NCBI RefSeq assembly: GCF_002382885.1
Contig: NZ_NWVL01000043.1
Coordinates: 1 to 64,000 of the forward strand
Direction: 5' to 3'
Length of the DNA: 64,000 bases
DNA from: Streptomyces sp. WZ.A104
Lineage (GTDB): Bacteria > Actinomycetota > Actinomycetes > Streptomycetales > Streptomycetaceae
Shown here: piece by piece, positions 41,161 through 49,858 of the stretch
How positions within the stretch are numbered: the stretch's first letter is position 1
How the letters are laid out: each line of letters starts with the position of its first letter
Translations under genes and position numbers: made by a program
The notes under the pieces: model-generated
What the model saw: only the letters and a program-made list of their open reading frames with translations
Database searches by the model: none
Told to the model about the DNA's origin: nothing

Positions 41161-41199
41161 CCTGTGGGGCACGGATCGATGTGATCCGTGCCCCACAGG
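41161..41199 (+). terminator. Terminator of aroH
   Basis: A perfect 17-bp stem, CCTGTGGGGCACGGATC (41161-41177) with GATCCGTGCCCCACAGG (41183-41199) and a 5-base loop. Confidence 0.92.
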
Positions 41200-41239
41200 C
41201 CGTTCCAGGACTTTTACGCCACTTGAGGGACGGGTAAGG

Positions 41240-41258
41240 TTAGGTTAGCCTCACCGAA
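41240..41258 (+). promoter_or_regulatory. Iron box (DmdR/IdeR type) before bfd
   Basis: TTAGGTTAGCCTCACCGAA matches the 19-bp actinobacterial iron box (TTAGGTTAGSCTAACCTAA-like) at nearly all key positions. It lies about 50 bases before the bfd start, where DmdR1-Fe2+ would repress. Confidence 0.9.
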
Positions 41259-41306
41259 AGAGACCCGGGGCGGCGCCAGTGACCGACCCGCAGGGAGGTG
41301 AACCGC

Positions 41307-41549
41307 ATGTACGTCTGCTCCTGCTTCGGCATCACGGAGGCGCAGGTCAAGAAGCATGCGGACGCCGGTGCCTGCACCCCCCGCCAGATCGCCTCGGCCT
41401 GCAAGGCCGGTACGGACTGCGGTGGCTGTGTGCGCCGTATCCAGGCCCTGCTGGGGCGCGGCGACTGCCCGCGCCGCGAGCTGCTCGACCAGCGGCAGGA
41501 GCCCGCGGCCGCCTCCGCGGCCCACCCGGTCCTCTCCGACGCGGCCTGA
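41307..41549 (+). CDS. bfd: Bacterioferritin-associated ferredoxin
   Basis: An 80-residue protein with a BFD-like 2Fe-2S domain: Cys ligands in YVCSCFGIT and GTDCGGCVRRI. It passes electrons to bacterioferritin to reduce and release stored iron. ATG 41307 lies seven bases after GGGAGGTG. The iron box means it is made when iron is short, and bfr is its convergent neighbour (stop codons five bases apart). Confidence 0.93.
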   Translation: MYVCSCFGITEAQVKKHADAGACTPRQIASACKAGTDCGGCVRRIQALLGRGDCPRRELLDQRQEPAAASAAHPVLSDAA

Positions 41550-41553
41550 GCGT

Positions 41554-42033
41554 TCAGCTCTCCGGCTGCTCGATCAGCTGGGCGATGTAGAGCGGCTCAC
41601 CGAGCTTCTCGACCAGCTCCAGCTGAGTGTCGAGGTAGTCGATGTGGTGCTCCTCGTCCTCAAGGATCGACTCGAAGATGTTCGCGGACGTGATGTCGCC
41701 CTTGCCGCGCATCACCTCGATACCGCGCTTGAGGCGGTCGATCGCCTCCACCTCGACCTGGCGGTCCGCCTGGAACATCTCGGTGACCGTCTGGCCCACC
41801 CGGACGTGGAACAGCCGCTGGTAGTTGGGCAGTCCGTCCAGGAACAGAATCCGGTCGGTGAGGATCTCGGCGTGCTTCATCTCGTCGAAGGACTCGGCCC
41901 GGGTGTATTTGGCGAGCTTCGTCCAACCGAAGTTGTCCTGCATCTTGGCGTGCAGGAAGTACTGGTTGATCGCAGTCAGTTCGGCGGTCAGCTGCTCATT
42001 GAGAAACTCAAGGACCTCGGGGTCGCCCTGCAT
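41554..42033 (-). CDS. bfr: Bacterioferritin
   Basis: A 159-residue heme-containing ferritin. Ferroxidase ligands Glu18, Glu51 and His54 and the heme ligand Met52 are all in canonical positions, as is EDEEHHIDYL towards the C terminus. Twenty-four subunits form a cage that oxidises and stores iron. ATG 42033 follows GGAAGGAGC. The true promoter carries an 8-bp inverted repeat rather than a recognisable iron box. Confidence 0.97.
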   Translation of the reverse strand: MQGDPEVLEFLNEQLTAELTAINQYFLHAKMQDNFGWTKLAKYTRAESFDEMKHAEILTDRILFLDGLPNYQRLFHVRVGQTVTEMFQADRQVEVEAIDRLKRGIEVMRGKGDITSANIFESILEDEEHHIDYLDTQLELVEKLGEPLYIAQLIEQPES

Positions 42034-42060
42034 GGCAAAGGCTCCTTCCAACCGGTGATC

Positions 42061-42082
42061 GATCTGGCAAGTTGGCCAGATC
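42061..42082. promoter_or_regulatory. Inverted repeat upstream of bfr
   Basis: GATCTGGC (42061-42068) and GCCAGATC (42075-42082) are perfect 8-bp arms with a 6-bp centre, starting 28 bases before the bfr ATG. It could be an operator or a hairpin in the bfr leader. Confidence 0.45.
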
Positions 42083-42191
42083 CTCGCACCGCGCTCAGCG
42101 GCCGTCCAGTAAGTGCACGCTTAGTACGAGTTGCCCGGATGCGGGTCCGCCCTGGTCATGACCACCCCTGGCTGTCTGTCACCATGGAGGC

Positions 42192-42824
42192 ATGGGTCAG
42201 CCGGAAAGCCGGGAATACCGCGAATCAGAGCAGTCCGAGCTTCCGCCGGGACAGCGACTGCAACGCGGATGGCCGGTCACCCATTACGGGCCCGTTCCCA
42301 AGTTCAAGCCCGACCGCTGGGAGTTCAGGGTCTTCGGGGCCACCGCCGACGGTGACAAGCACTGCTGGAACCACCAGGACTTCTCGGCGCTGCCGTTCTC
42401 CTCGGTGGTCGCCGATCTCCACTGCGTGACGAAGTTCAGCATGATCGGCGCCGAATGGGGCGGGGTCCTCGCCCGTACGGTGCTCGACCTGGCACCGCCC
42501 GCACCCGATGTCACCCATGTGATGGTGTGGGCCGAGTACGGCTTCTCCTCGAACCTTCGCCTGGCCGACTTCGCCTCGGAGCGCGCCCTCTTCGCCACCC
42601 ACAAGGACGGCGAACTGCTGACCGCGGAGCACGGCTTCCCGCTGCGCCTGGTCGTCCCCCACCTGTACGCCTGGAAGGGCCCGAAGTGGGTCCGGGGCAT
42701 CGAGTACATGACGGCGGACCGGCGCGGGTTCTGGGAGGAGCGGGGCTACCACAACATCGGCGACCCCTGGCGCGAGCAGCGCTATTCGTATCAGGAGGAG
42801 CCCGGGGACGGCCCCGAGTTCTGA
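42192..42824 (+). CDS. Sulfite-oxidase-like molybdopterin oxidoreductase
   Basis: A 210-residue protein of the SUOX/MsrP fold. It contains WEFRVFGATADGDKHCWNHQDFSALP near residue 40, the probable molybdenum-ligand Cys in VADLHCVTKFSM, and the C-terminal FPLRLVVPHLYAWKGPKWVRGIEYM block that holds the cofactor. There is no signal peptide or heme domain, so it is a compact cytoplasmic version. ATG 42192 has GGAGG upstream. The substrate is unknown. The stop lies five bases from that of nfo. Confidence 0.9.
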   Translation: MGQPESREYRESEQSELPPGQRLQRGWPVTHYGPVPKFKPDRWEFRVFGATADGDKHCWNHQDFSALPFSSVVADLHCVTKFSMIGAEWGGVLARTVLDLAPPAPDVTHVMVWAEYGFSSNLRLADFASERALFATHKDGELLTAEHGFPLRLVVPHLYAWKGPKWVRGIEYMTADRRGFWEERGYHNIGDPWREQRYSYQEEPGDGPEF

Positions 42825-42829
42825 CGGGC

Positions 42830-43693
42830 CTAGCTCCGACGGGTCTCGCGAAGGGCCTTCAGCCGGGCCACGTCCGCCGCGTGCCCCTCCTTGCCGCCGG
42901 GCGTCTCGATGATCAGCGGTACGCCCTCGGTCGCCGGGTGCGTGAACAGCTCCCCGAAGGGCTCCGCCCCGATATGACCGGCGCCGATGTTCTCGTGCCG
43001 GTCCTTGTGGGCGCCCACCACGTCCTTGGAGTCATTGGCGTGGATCAGCTTCAGCCGGCCCTCCCCGACCGTGTCCACCAGCAGATCCAGCGTCTGCCGC
43101 ATCCCTGAGGGGCCGGTCAGATCGTGCCCGGCGGCGTAGATGTGGCAGGTGTCCAGGCAGATCCCCAGCTTCGGGTGGGAGTCCAGTGCCTCGAAGTACG
43201 GCCCGAAGTCCCAGGTCCGCGAGCAGAGCGAGGACCCCTGCCCGGCGGTCGACTCCAGCAGCAGATCCGGATCGTCCTCGTGCGTCAGCTCGTCCAGCAG
43301 CGGCCGCAGGCGGGTCCGCACCTGGGCCAGCGCCTCGGCGCGCGGCCGCCCGCCGGTCGCCGACCCCGTGTGCACCACCACGCCCAGCGCACCGATCTCC
43401 CGGGCCCGGCGCAGTGAGTGGCGCAGGGACTCCACGGACTTCTCGACCGTCGCCTCGGTGTGCGAACCGAAGTTGATCAGATACGGGGCATGGACGTACG
43501 CCGGTATCGAGGCCGCCGCGCACTCGGCGCGGAACAGCTCGTCCTGGGCCGGGTTCCCGGCGGGCGTCGCCCAGCCGCGCGGGTTGGCCACGAAGACCTG
43601 CACGGTCTCCGCCGCCAGCTCACCGGCGTACTCCAGGCCGACCTTGGCGAGACCGCCCGCCACCGGTACATGGCCGCCCACAGGGTTACGCAT
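42830..43693 (-). CDS. nfo: Endonuclease IV (AP endonuclease)
   Basis: A 287-residue TIM-barrel repair enzyme that nicks DNA at abasic sites. The trinuclear-zinc motifs are visible: YVHAPYLINFGS, VVVHTGSATG (His), LLLESTAGQG (Glu), ICLDTCHIYAAGHDL (Asp, His), IHANDSKDVVGAHKDRHENIGAGHIG (His, Asp) and LIIETPGG (Glu). It starts six bases after the stop of the PASTA kinase gene, so it is probably its downstream operon partner. Confidence 0.95.
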   Translation of the reverse strand: MRNPVGGHVPVAGGLAKVGLEYAGELAAETVQVFVANPRGWATPAGNPAQDELFRAECAAASIPAYVHAPYLINFGSHTEATVEKSVESLRHSLRRAREIGALGVVVHTGSATGGRPRAEALAQVRTRLRPLLDELTHEDDPDLLLESTAGQGSSLCSRTWDFGPYFEALDSHPKLGICLDTCHIYAAGHDLTGPSGMRQTLDLLVDTVGEGRLKLIHANDSKDVVGAHKDRHENIGAGHIGAEPFGELFTHPATEGVPLIIETPGGKEGHAADVARLKALRETRRS

Positions 43694-43699
43694 GTCGTC

Positions 43700-45646
43700 C
43701 TACAGCCCCTTGGTCCTGATCGTGATGGTGGAGCCCTCGGGGGCCTGTTCGCCGCCCTCCACGGACTGGCGCGCGACCGTGTCGCTGAAGGAGAGGAACG
43801 GCCGGTCGACCTTCACCTCGAAGCCCGCCTCCTCCAGGGTGCTCCGCGCCTCGTCGACGTTCCGTCCGGTGACGTCCGGGACGTCCAGCATCCGGGGCCC
43901 CTTGGAGACGGTCAGCTGGATCGTGTCGCCCTCGGCGGCCTCGGCGCCCCTGCCCGGGGACTGCTCGGCGATGTCGCCGGCGGCCTCGGAGGAGTGGACC
44001 CGGCCGGGCAGCACCTCGGCCTTGAGCCCCTCGGCCTCCAGCTCGGCGGTGGCGTCCTCGACCGGGAGCCCGGTGACGTCCGGGACGTCGACGGGGCTGC
44101 CCTTGCTGACGACGAGGGCCACCGCCGTATCGGGGCGGCGGTCGGTGCCCGCGCGCGGGTCCGTGCGGATCACCTCGCCCCTGGCGACGTCCTCGCTGAA
44201 CTCCCTGGTCGCCATGCCGGGGATCAGGCCCACCTTCTTCAGGGAACGCCGCGCGTCCGCGAGGGAGCTGCCCACCACATCGGGCACCCGCACGATCTCC
44301 GGGCCGCGCGAGACGACCAGCCGCACCGAGCCGTTGCCCCGGATCCGCTCGCCCGACGCGGGGTCGCTGCTGACGACCGAGCCCCGCTCGACCGTGTCGC
44401 TGAAGACCCGGTCCACGCCCTTGAGCCCGAGCCCGGAGTCCGCGAGCCGCTGCTCGGCGGTCTTCTGGGTCTGGCCGAGCAGCGAGGGGACCTGGGTGAA
44501 CTGCCCGGAGTTGATGTACCAGACGCCCGCACCGACGCCCAGGGTCAGCAGCACGGCGGTGAGCACGGCGATCAGCTTGCGGTGCGGCCCGCCGAAGGGG
44601 CCGCGCCGACCCGTCCCGCGCCGCTGTGCGGGACCCGGCGGTGGCGCCTCCAGACGGCTCGTGCGGTGCACTCCGTCGCCGGCGCTGTTGCCCGTGCCGT
44701 CGCCGCTCGCCGGTAGAGCCCGGGGGATCACGCTCGTACGGTCGTCCGCCCCGTCGTGCGCCTCCGACAGCGCCTGCGGCGGCAGGGCGTCCAGCTCGGC
44801 GTCGGTCAGCGCGGCCCGGGCCTCCCGGGCCTCGGCCAGCAGCAGCACCGCGTCGTGCGGGCGCACCTCGGGATTGCGTGCGGTCGCGCTCGCCACCAGG
44901 CTGTCCAGCGCCACGGGGAGCCCCGGCACGACGGCGGACGGGGCCGGGACATCGGCGTTGAGGTGCTGGTAGATCACCTGGGCGGCGTTCTCGCCGGTGT
45001 GCGGCTTGGTGCCGGTCAGCATCTCGTACAGCACGACCCCGCAGGCGTACACATCACTGCGGGTGTCGGCCGAGCCGTGCTCGATCTGTTCGGGGGCCAG
45101 ATACGACACCGTGCCCAGCAGCGAACCGGTGGTGTCCGTGGCCGTGCCGACCGCCCTGACCAGGCCGAAGTCGGCGACCTTGACCCGGCCGTCGTCCCCT
45201 ATCAGGACGTTCTCCGGCTTCATGTCCCGGTGTACGAACCCCGCCCGGTGCGCTGCGCCCAGCGCGGCGAGGACCGGCTCCAGGATGTCCAGGGCCGCCC
45301 GGGGCTTCAGGGCGCCCCGCTCGCGCAGCACATCGCGCAGGGTGCAGCCCGCGACGTACTCCATCGCGAGGTAGACGTACGCGCCCTGGGCGCCCTGGTC
45401 GAAGACCGCGACCACATTGGGGTGTGCGAGGCGGGCCACCGACTTGGCCTCACGGATGAAGCGCTCGACGAACGAGACGTCGGTGGCGAGCGCCGGGTGC
45501 ATCACCTTGAGGGCGAGCACCCGGTCCAGGCGGGTGTCCACGGCCCGGTAGACCGTGGCCATCCCGCCGACGGCGATGCGCGCCTCGATGCGATACCGGC
45601 CGTCGAGCAGCTGCCCTACGAGAGGGTCCTGGAGGGTCGTGTCCAC
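43700..45646 (-). CDS. PASTA-domain Ser/Thr protein kinase (PknL-like)
   Basis: A 648-residue transmembrane kinase. The kinase domain (about 18-280) has a Gly loop IAVGGMATVYRA, ATP Lys in LALKVMHP, catalytic HRDMKPEN and metal DFG. A Pro/Ser juxtamembrane linker follows, a membrane helix lies near residues 360-382, and four PASTA repeats finish the extracytoplasmic part. It probably senses muropeptides or lipid II. GTG 45646 lies six bases after TAGACT (minus strand, 45653-45658), a leaderless-type start. The PknL assignment comes from gene order with DAHP synthase and the Rv2175c-like protein. Confidence 0.93.
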   Translation of the reverse strand: MDTTLQDPLVGQLLDGRYRIEARIAVGGMATVYRAVDTRLDRVLALKVMHPALATDVSFVERFIREAKSVARLAHPNVVAVFDQGAQGAYVYLAMEYVAGCTLRDVLRERGALKPRAALDILEPVLAALGAAHRAGFVHRDMKPENVLIGDDGRVKVADFGLVRAVGTATDTTGSLLGTVSYLAPEQIEHGSADTRSDVYACGVVLYEMLTGTKPHTGENAAQVIYQHLNADVPAPSAVVPGLPVALDSLVASATARNPEVRPHDAVLLLAEAREARAALTDAELDALPPQALSEAHDGADDRTSVIPRALPASGDGTGNSAGDGVHRTSRLEAPPPGPAQRRGTGRRGPFGGPHRKLIAVLTAVLLTLGVGAGVWYINSGQFTQVPSLLGQTQKTAEQRLADSGLGLKGVDRVFSDTVERGSVVSSDPASGERIRGNGSVRLVVSRGPEIVRVPDVVGSSLADARRSLKKVGLIPGMATREFSEDVARGEVIRTDPRAGTDRRPDTAVALVVSKGSPVDVPDVTGLPVEDATAELEAEGLKAEVLPGRVHSSEAAGDIAEQSPGRGAEAAEGDTIQLTVSKGPRMLDVPDVTGRNVDEARSTLEEAGFEVKVDRPFLSFSDTVARQSVEGGEQAPEGSTITIRTKGL

Positions 45647-45761
45647 CCGGAGAGTCTACGAGCCGCCGCTGACACTCCGGACGGTCCGGGGCACTCCCGG
45701 AGCGGTTCTGCAGCCGATCCGTGACCGGGACACGACCCCAGGTGGGGAGCGGGCGACGGCC

Positions 45762-46556
45762 TCAGAACGCCGGGCGCTCCGGATCGAGCACGGCCCGCCC
45801 TTCCGCGGGTGACGAGGCCTCGGCGAAGTGGCGGCGCGGAATCCGGCCCGCCCGGTACGCGAGCCGCCCGCCCTCCACCGCGTGCCGCATCGCGCCCGCC
45901 ATCAGCTCCGGCTCCTGGGCCCGGGTCACCGCCGAGGCGAGCATCACAGCGGCGCACCCCAGCTCCATGGCCTGTGCCGCGTCCGAGGCGGTCCCGGCCC
46001 CCGCGTCGAGGATCACCGGCACCCCGGCCCGCTCGACGATCAGCTCGAAGTTGTGCGGGTTGCGGATGCCGAGCCCGGAGCCGATGGGGGAGCCGAGCGG
46101 CATGATCGCCGCGCACCCCACGTCCTCCAGTTTCCGGGCGAGGACCGGGTCGTCGTTGGTGTAGGGCAGCACGGTGAACCCGTCGTCGACCAGGATCTCC
46201 GCCGCGTCCAGCAGCTCGATCGGGTCGGGCAGCAGGGTCCGCTCGTCGGCCACCACCTCCAGCTTCACCCAGTTCGTGCCGAGCGCCTCCCGGGCCAGCC
46301 GGGCGGTCAGCACGGCCTCGCCCGCGGTGAAGCAGCCCGCGGTGTTCGGCAGGACCCGGATGGAGAGCCGCTCCAGCACCGAGAGGACCGAGCCCTGCAC
46401 GGTCGGGTCGAGCCGGCGCATCGCGACCGTGGTCAGCTCGGTCCCGGACGCGATCAGCGAGCGCTCCAGGACCTCCAGGCTGGGCGCCCCGCCGGTGCCC
46501 ATGATGAGCCGGGAGCCGAAGGTGGCCGGTCCCAGCGTGAAGACGTCGTCGGACAC
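45762..46556 (-). CDS. thiG: Thiazole synthase
   Basis: A 264-residue TIM-barrel enzyme that builds thiazole phosphate from deoxyxylulose 5-phosphate, dehydroglycine and ThiS-thiocarboxylate. It has RLIMGTGGAPSLEVLE at the N terminus, the Schiff-base Lys in NWVKLEVVAD, and the phosphate-binding PLGSPIGSGLG and DAGAGTASDA. GTG 46556 is two bases past the thiS stop. It is the last gene of the thiO-thiS-thiG operon. Confidence 0.96.
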   Translation of the reverse strand: MSDDVFTLGPATFGSRLIMGTGGAPSLEVLERSLIASGTELTTVAMRRLDPTVQGSVLSVLERLSIRVLPNTAGCFTAGEAVLTARLAREALGTNWVKLEVVADERTLLPDPIELLDAAEILVDDGFTVLPYTNDDPVLARKLEDVGCAAIMPLGSPIGSGLGIRNPHNFELIVERAGVPVILDAGAGTASDAAQAMELGCAAVMLASAVTRAQEPELMAGAMRHAVEGGRLAYRAGRIPRRHFAEASSPAEGRAVLDPERPAF

Positions 46557-46558
46557 GG

Positions 46559-46798
46559 TCAGCCTCCCTGTACGGCGGTGAGCACTTCGACGCGGTCGCC
46601 CTCGCCGAGCGTGGTGGCGGCCCACTGGCTGCGCGGGACGACGCTCTCGTTGACAGCGGCGGCGACCCCCGAGCGGGCCGGGGTGAGGGTGGCCACGAGG
46701 GCGTCCAGAACCGTCCCTGCGGGAACGGCACGCGCCGCGCCGTTGACGGAGACGGAGACGGTGGCGGCGGGTTCCGGTGCGGTGGGCTGCTGGGTCAT
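46559..46798 (-). CDS. thiS: Sulfur carrier protein ThiS
   Basis: A 79-residue ubiquitin-like carrier ending in the required Gly-Gly, which is converted to a thiocarboxylate for thiazole formation. The core is about residues 13-79 (SVSVNGAARAV to VEVLTAVQGG); the first dozen residues are a Pro/Ala-rich extension. ATG 46798 overlaps the thiO stop in ATGA. Confidence 0.93.
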   Translation of the reverse strand: MTQQPTAPEPAATVSVSVNGAARAVPAGTVLDALVATLTPARSGVAAAVNESVVPRSQWAATTLGEGDRVEVLTAVQGG

Positions 46799-47988
46799 AC
46801 GGGCTGCTCCTGGAGTACGGGGGCGGCGGCGGGCGCGAAGCGGGAGGGGGCGAAGGGGCGGGCCACCTCGGGCAGCTCGCCGGTGGTCAGGGCGTCGGCC
46901 AGCGCCTCACCGGTGACGGGTGTCAGCAGGACCCCGTTGCGGTGGTGGCCGGTGGCGAGCAGGAGGCCGGGCAGGGCGGTCGGGCCGAGCAGCGGTGCGT
47001 TGTCGGGCGATGCGGGGCGCAGACCGGCCCGGGTCTCGGTGAGCGGCAGTTCGGTGATGCCGGGCACCAGCTCGTGGGCGTCGCGCAGCAGCTCGTACAC
47101 CCCGCCCGCGGTCACCGTGGTGTCCCAGCCCATCTCCTCGCTGGTGGCGCCGACGACCAGCTCGCCGTTCTCGCGCGGCACGAGATAGAGGTGGCCGCCG
47201 CGGACCACGGCGCGCACGGTGCGGCTGAGGAAGGGGGCGTACGCCGGGGGCACGGTGAGCCGGAGGACCTGGCCCTTGACCGGGCGGACCGGCGGCACGA
47301 GCTCCGGCGGGAGCCCCGCGAGCCGGCCGCTGAGGCTGCCCGCGGCGAGCACGACCTGGTCGGCCGCGAACTCCGTACCGTCGCCGAGCAGCGCTCCGGC
47401 GGCCCGGCCCCCGGCCACCGTGAGCCGCTCGGCGGCCGCCCTGCGGAAGCCGACCCCGGCCCGCTCGCACGCGGTCAGCAGCGCCGCGGCGAGGCGGCGG
47501 GGGTCCACCTGGTGGTCGCCGTCGACCCGCAGCCCGCCCCGGACGCCCGGGGCCAGCATCGGCTCCAGACGGCGGCACTCGCGGCCGCTCAGCCAGACCG
47601 ACTCCAGGCCCGAACGTTCCTGGAGGGCGTGCAGTTCGCGCAGATGCGCGCGGTCGTCGGCGTCCAGCGCGACCGCGAGGGTGCCGCAGGCGCGGAAGCC
47701 GGTGTCCCGGCCGCTCGCTTCCTCCAGCTCCGCCACGAACGCCGGATAGCGGGCGGCGGAGGCGAGGTTGAGCCCGAGCAGCGTCTCCTCGCCGTAGTGC
47801 AGTTCGGTGACGGCGGCCAGCATGCCCGCCGCGACCAGGGCGGCGCCGCCGCCCGGACCGGGATCGGCCACCGTGACCCGCAGACCGCGCTGGGCGGCCC
47901 GCCAGGCGGTGACCAGGCCGATGATTCCGCCCCCGATGACGAGGACGTCGGATCCGTCGGATCCGGAGGTCTTCCCCGAGACGCGCAT
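46795..47988 (-). CDS. thiO: Glycine oxidase
   Basis: A 397-residue FAD enzyme of the DAO family that oxidises glycine to the dehydroglycine needed by ThiG. It has the dinucleotide motif VLVIGGGIIGLVTAWRA (about residue 14), a second GG loop ALVAAGMLAA, and the C-terminal LLATGHHRNGVLLTPVTG flavin contact. ATG 47988 follows GGAGGGGC, which belongs to the 3' end of the TPP riboswitch, so ligand binding can hide the ribosome site. Confidence 0.95.
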   Translation of the reverse strand: MRVSGKTSGSDGSDVLVIGGGIIGLVTAWRAAQRGLRVTVADPGPGGGAALVAAGMLAAVTELHYGEETLLGLNLASAARYPAFVAELEEASGRDTGFRACGTLAVALDADDRAHLRELHALQERSGLESVWLSGRECRRLEPMLAPGVRGGLRVDGDHQVDPRRLAAALLTACERAGVGFRRAAAERLTVAGGRAAGALLGDGTEFAADQVVLAAGSLSGRLAGLPPELVPPVRPVKGQVLRLTVPPAYAPFLSRTVRAVVRGGHLYLVPRENGELVVGATSEEMGWDTTVTAGGVYELLRDAHELVPGITELPLTETRAGLRPASPDNAPLLGPTALPGLLLATGHHRNGVLLTPVTGEALADALTTGELPEVARPFAPSRFAPAAAPVLQEQPV

Positions 47989-48000
47989 GGGTGTCCAGCC

Positions 48001-48095
48001 CCTCCCTTCGCCGGCATGACCCGGATCAGGTTCGTACGGTCGGAGGCCGTCCAGCCTCCCTCTCAGCCCGGTGCGTCCGGGCTCCCGCGAGTGTT
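48001..48095 (-). ncRNA. TPP riboswitch (THI element)
   Basis: On the minus strand the conserved blocks occur in order: GGGCTGAGAGGGAG, ACCGTACGAACCTGATCCGG, GTCATGCCGGCGAAGGGAGG. They match the THI-box core (CUGAGA, ACCUGAUC.GG, UAAU.CCGGCG.AGGGA). It precedes thiO-thiS-thiG and shuts the operon off when thiamine pyrophosphate is abundant, probably by blocking the GGGAGG ribosome site. Confidence 0.95.
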
Positions 48096-48161
48096 CTACC
48101 TTGGCCACCCTAAACCCACCCGCCCACGGCCAGTAAGGCCGCCAGTAAGGGAGCAGCCACC

Positions 48162-48503
48162 GTGGCCCGTTCGCTCGACGGACTCGTCCTCTCGCCCGTG
48201 GCCGACCAGGCCCCGGGCCAGGTGGGTACTCGTACCCGCTTCACCTACCACGAGCGGGACGGCCGGATCTGGGCCGAGTACGCGGGCGGCGACGTGGTCC
48301 GCGGCCATCTCGTCGGCACCCGGGACGGGGACGCGCTCGACTTCCGCTACGTCCAGCTCAAGCGGGACGGAACGACATCCTCCGGCCACTGCGTCTCCAC
48401 CGTCGTCGACCTCGCGGACGGCAGGGTGCGGCTGGAGGAGCGCTGGGAATGGGAGTCCCAGGAGGGCAGCGGAACGAGCGTGGTGGAGGAAGTCGCTATC
48501 TGA
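48162..48503 (+). CDS. Conserved hypothetical protein, beta-rich
   Basis: A 113-residue protein starting at GTG 48162 with AAGGGAG upstream. It reads as an antiparallel beta-sheet with regular strands (TRTRFTYHERDGRIWAEYAG, VRGHLVGTRDGDALDFRYVQL, VRLEERWEWES) and no signal, membrane or Cys. The pattern recalls small avidin/lipocalin-like barrels, but I cannot name the family. Its stop codon lies inside the palindrome at 48498-48516. Confidence 0.75.
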   Translation: MARSLDGLVLSPVADQAPGQVGTRTRFTYHERDGRIWAEYAGGDVVRGHLVGTRDGDALDFRYVQLKRDGTTSSGHCVSTVVDLADGRVRLEERWEWESQEGSGTSVVEEVAI

Positions 48504-48516
48504 CGGTACGTCAGAT
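48498..48516. promoter_or_regulatory. 19-bp palindrome before FAD reductase gene
   Basis: Perfect 8-bp arms ATCTGACG (48498-48505) and CGTCAGAT (48509-48516) flank GTA. It covers the stop of the preceding gene and directly precedes TAGACT (48520-48525), a -10-like hexamer seven bases before GTG 48533. It should be the operator of a dimeric (TetR/MarR-like) regulator. Confidence 0.6.
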
Positions 48517-48532
48517 GAATAGACTGGTACGT

Positions 48533-49777
48533 GTGAGCGAGCAGACGGAACACCACGCGACGCGACAGCGGACCCGGCACGTCGTGGTCGTCGGAGCGGG
48601 CATGGCGGGGGTGCAGAGCGCCGTGGCCCTGCGGGAGGCGGGCTTCACCGGAGCCGTCACCCTGATCGGCGCCGAGCCCCACCAGCCCTACGACCGCCCG
48701 CCCCTGTCCAAGGCTGTCCTGCTCGGCAAGGCCGAGGACTCCGCCTTCGACGTGGATTTCGAGGCCCTGGACATCACCCTGCGCCTCGGTCTTGACGTCA
48801 CGGCCCTGCGCGCCGCCGACCACATCCTGGACACCGTCGAGGGGCCCGTCCGCTACGACGTCCTGGTCCTCGCGACCGGCGCGGAGCCCATCACCCTGCC
48901 CGGCTCCGAAGGCGTGCCCGGCGTCCATCTCCTGCGCACCCTGGACGACGCCGCCCGGCTGCGGCCCGTCCTGGACCGGCAGCACGACGTGGTCGTCGTC
49001 GGCGCGGGCTGGATCGGTGCGGAGTTCGCCACCGCCGCCCGCGCCGCGGGCTGCTCGGTCACCGTCGTCGAGGCCGCCGCCCGCCCGCTCGCGGGCGCCC
49101 TGCCCGCCGAGGTGGCCGCGCCCATGGCCGACTGGTACGCGGCGAGCGGCGCCGAACTCCTCACCGGCGCCCGGGTCGACCGCGTCGAGGAGGGGGCCGT
49201 GGTCCTCGCGGACGGCCGGTCCCTGCCCGCCGGGGCCGTGGTCGTCGGCATCGGCGCCCGCCCCGCCACGGGCTGGCTCGCCGGGTCCGGGGTCGCGCTC
49301 GGCCCGGACGGCTCGGTCACCGCCGACAGCGCGCTGCGCACCTCGCTGCCCGATGTGTACGCGGTCGGCGACTGCGCCTCCTTCCCCTCCGCCCGCTACG
49401 GGGCACGCCTGCTGGTCCACCACTGGGACAACGCCCTCCAGGGCCCGCGCACCGTGGCCGCCGCGATCCTGGCCGCCGAGAACGGCGAGCCGATGCCCGT
49501 CTACGACCCCGTCCCGTACTTCTGGTCCGAGCAGTTCGGCCGTTTCGTGCAGTACGCGGGCCACCACGCGCACGCCGACACCCTGCTGTGGCGCGGGGAC
49601 GGGGCCGAGGCCGCCTGGTCGGTGTGCTGGCTGCGCGACGGCGCACTGGTCGCCGTGCTCGCCGTGAGCCGCCCGCGCGACCTCGCCCAGGGCCGCAAGC
49701 TCATCGAATCGGGGGCCGTCCTCGACCCGGAGCGGGCCGCCGACCCCGCCGTACCACTCAAGTCCGCTGCCCTGTGA
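48533..49777 (+). CDS. NAD(P)H-dependent FAD reductase (ferredoxin-reductase type)
   Basis: A 414-residue pyridine-nucleotide-disulfide-fold flavoprotein, like putidaredoxin reductase/BphA4. It has an FAD motif VVVVGAGMAGVQSAVAL (about residue 15), YDRPPLSK, an NAD motif VVVVGAGWIGAEFA (about 150), and YAVGDCASF for the flavin ribityl chain. There is no redox-active Cys pair, so it should pass electrons to a ferredoxin for a P450 or oxygenase. GTG 48533 is chosen because of the leaderless-type -10; ATG 48515 is in frame but lies in the operator. Confidence 0.9.
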   Translation: MSEQTEHHATRQRTRHVVVVGAGMAGVQSAVALREAGFTGAVTLIGAEPHQPYDRPPLSKAVLLGKAEDSAFDVDFEALDITLRLGLDVTALRAADHILDTVEGPVRYDVLVLATGAEPITLPGSEGVPGVHLLRTLDDAARLRPVLDRQHDVVVVGAGWIGAEFATAARAAGCSVTVVEAAARPLAGALPAEVAAPMADWYAASGAELLTGARVDRVEEGAVVLADGRSLPAGAVVVGIGARPATGWLAGSGVALGPDGSVTADSALRTSLPDVYAVGDCASFPSARYGARLLVHHWDNALQGPRTVAAAILAAENGEPMPVYDPVPYFWSEQFGRFVQYAGHHAHADTLLWRGDGAEAAWSVCWLRDGALVAVLAVSRPRDLAQGRKLIESGAVLDPERAADPAVPLKSAAL

Positions 49778-49858
49778 CGACCGGGGCCCCTCGTGCCCGA
49801 CCCCCGTACGGTCGGACCCGGCTACCGACTGTCAGTCCCAGGTGGCACGCTTGTCCCT

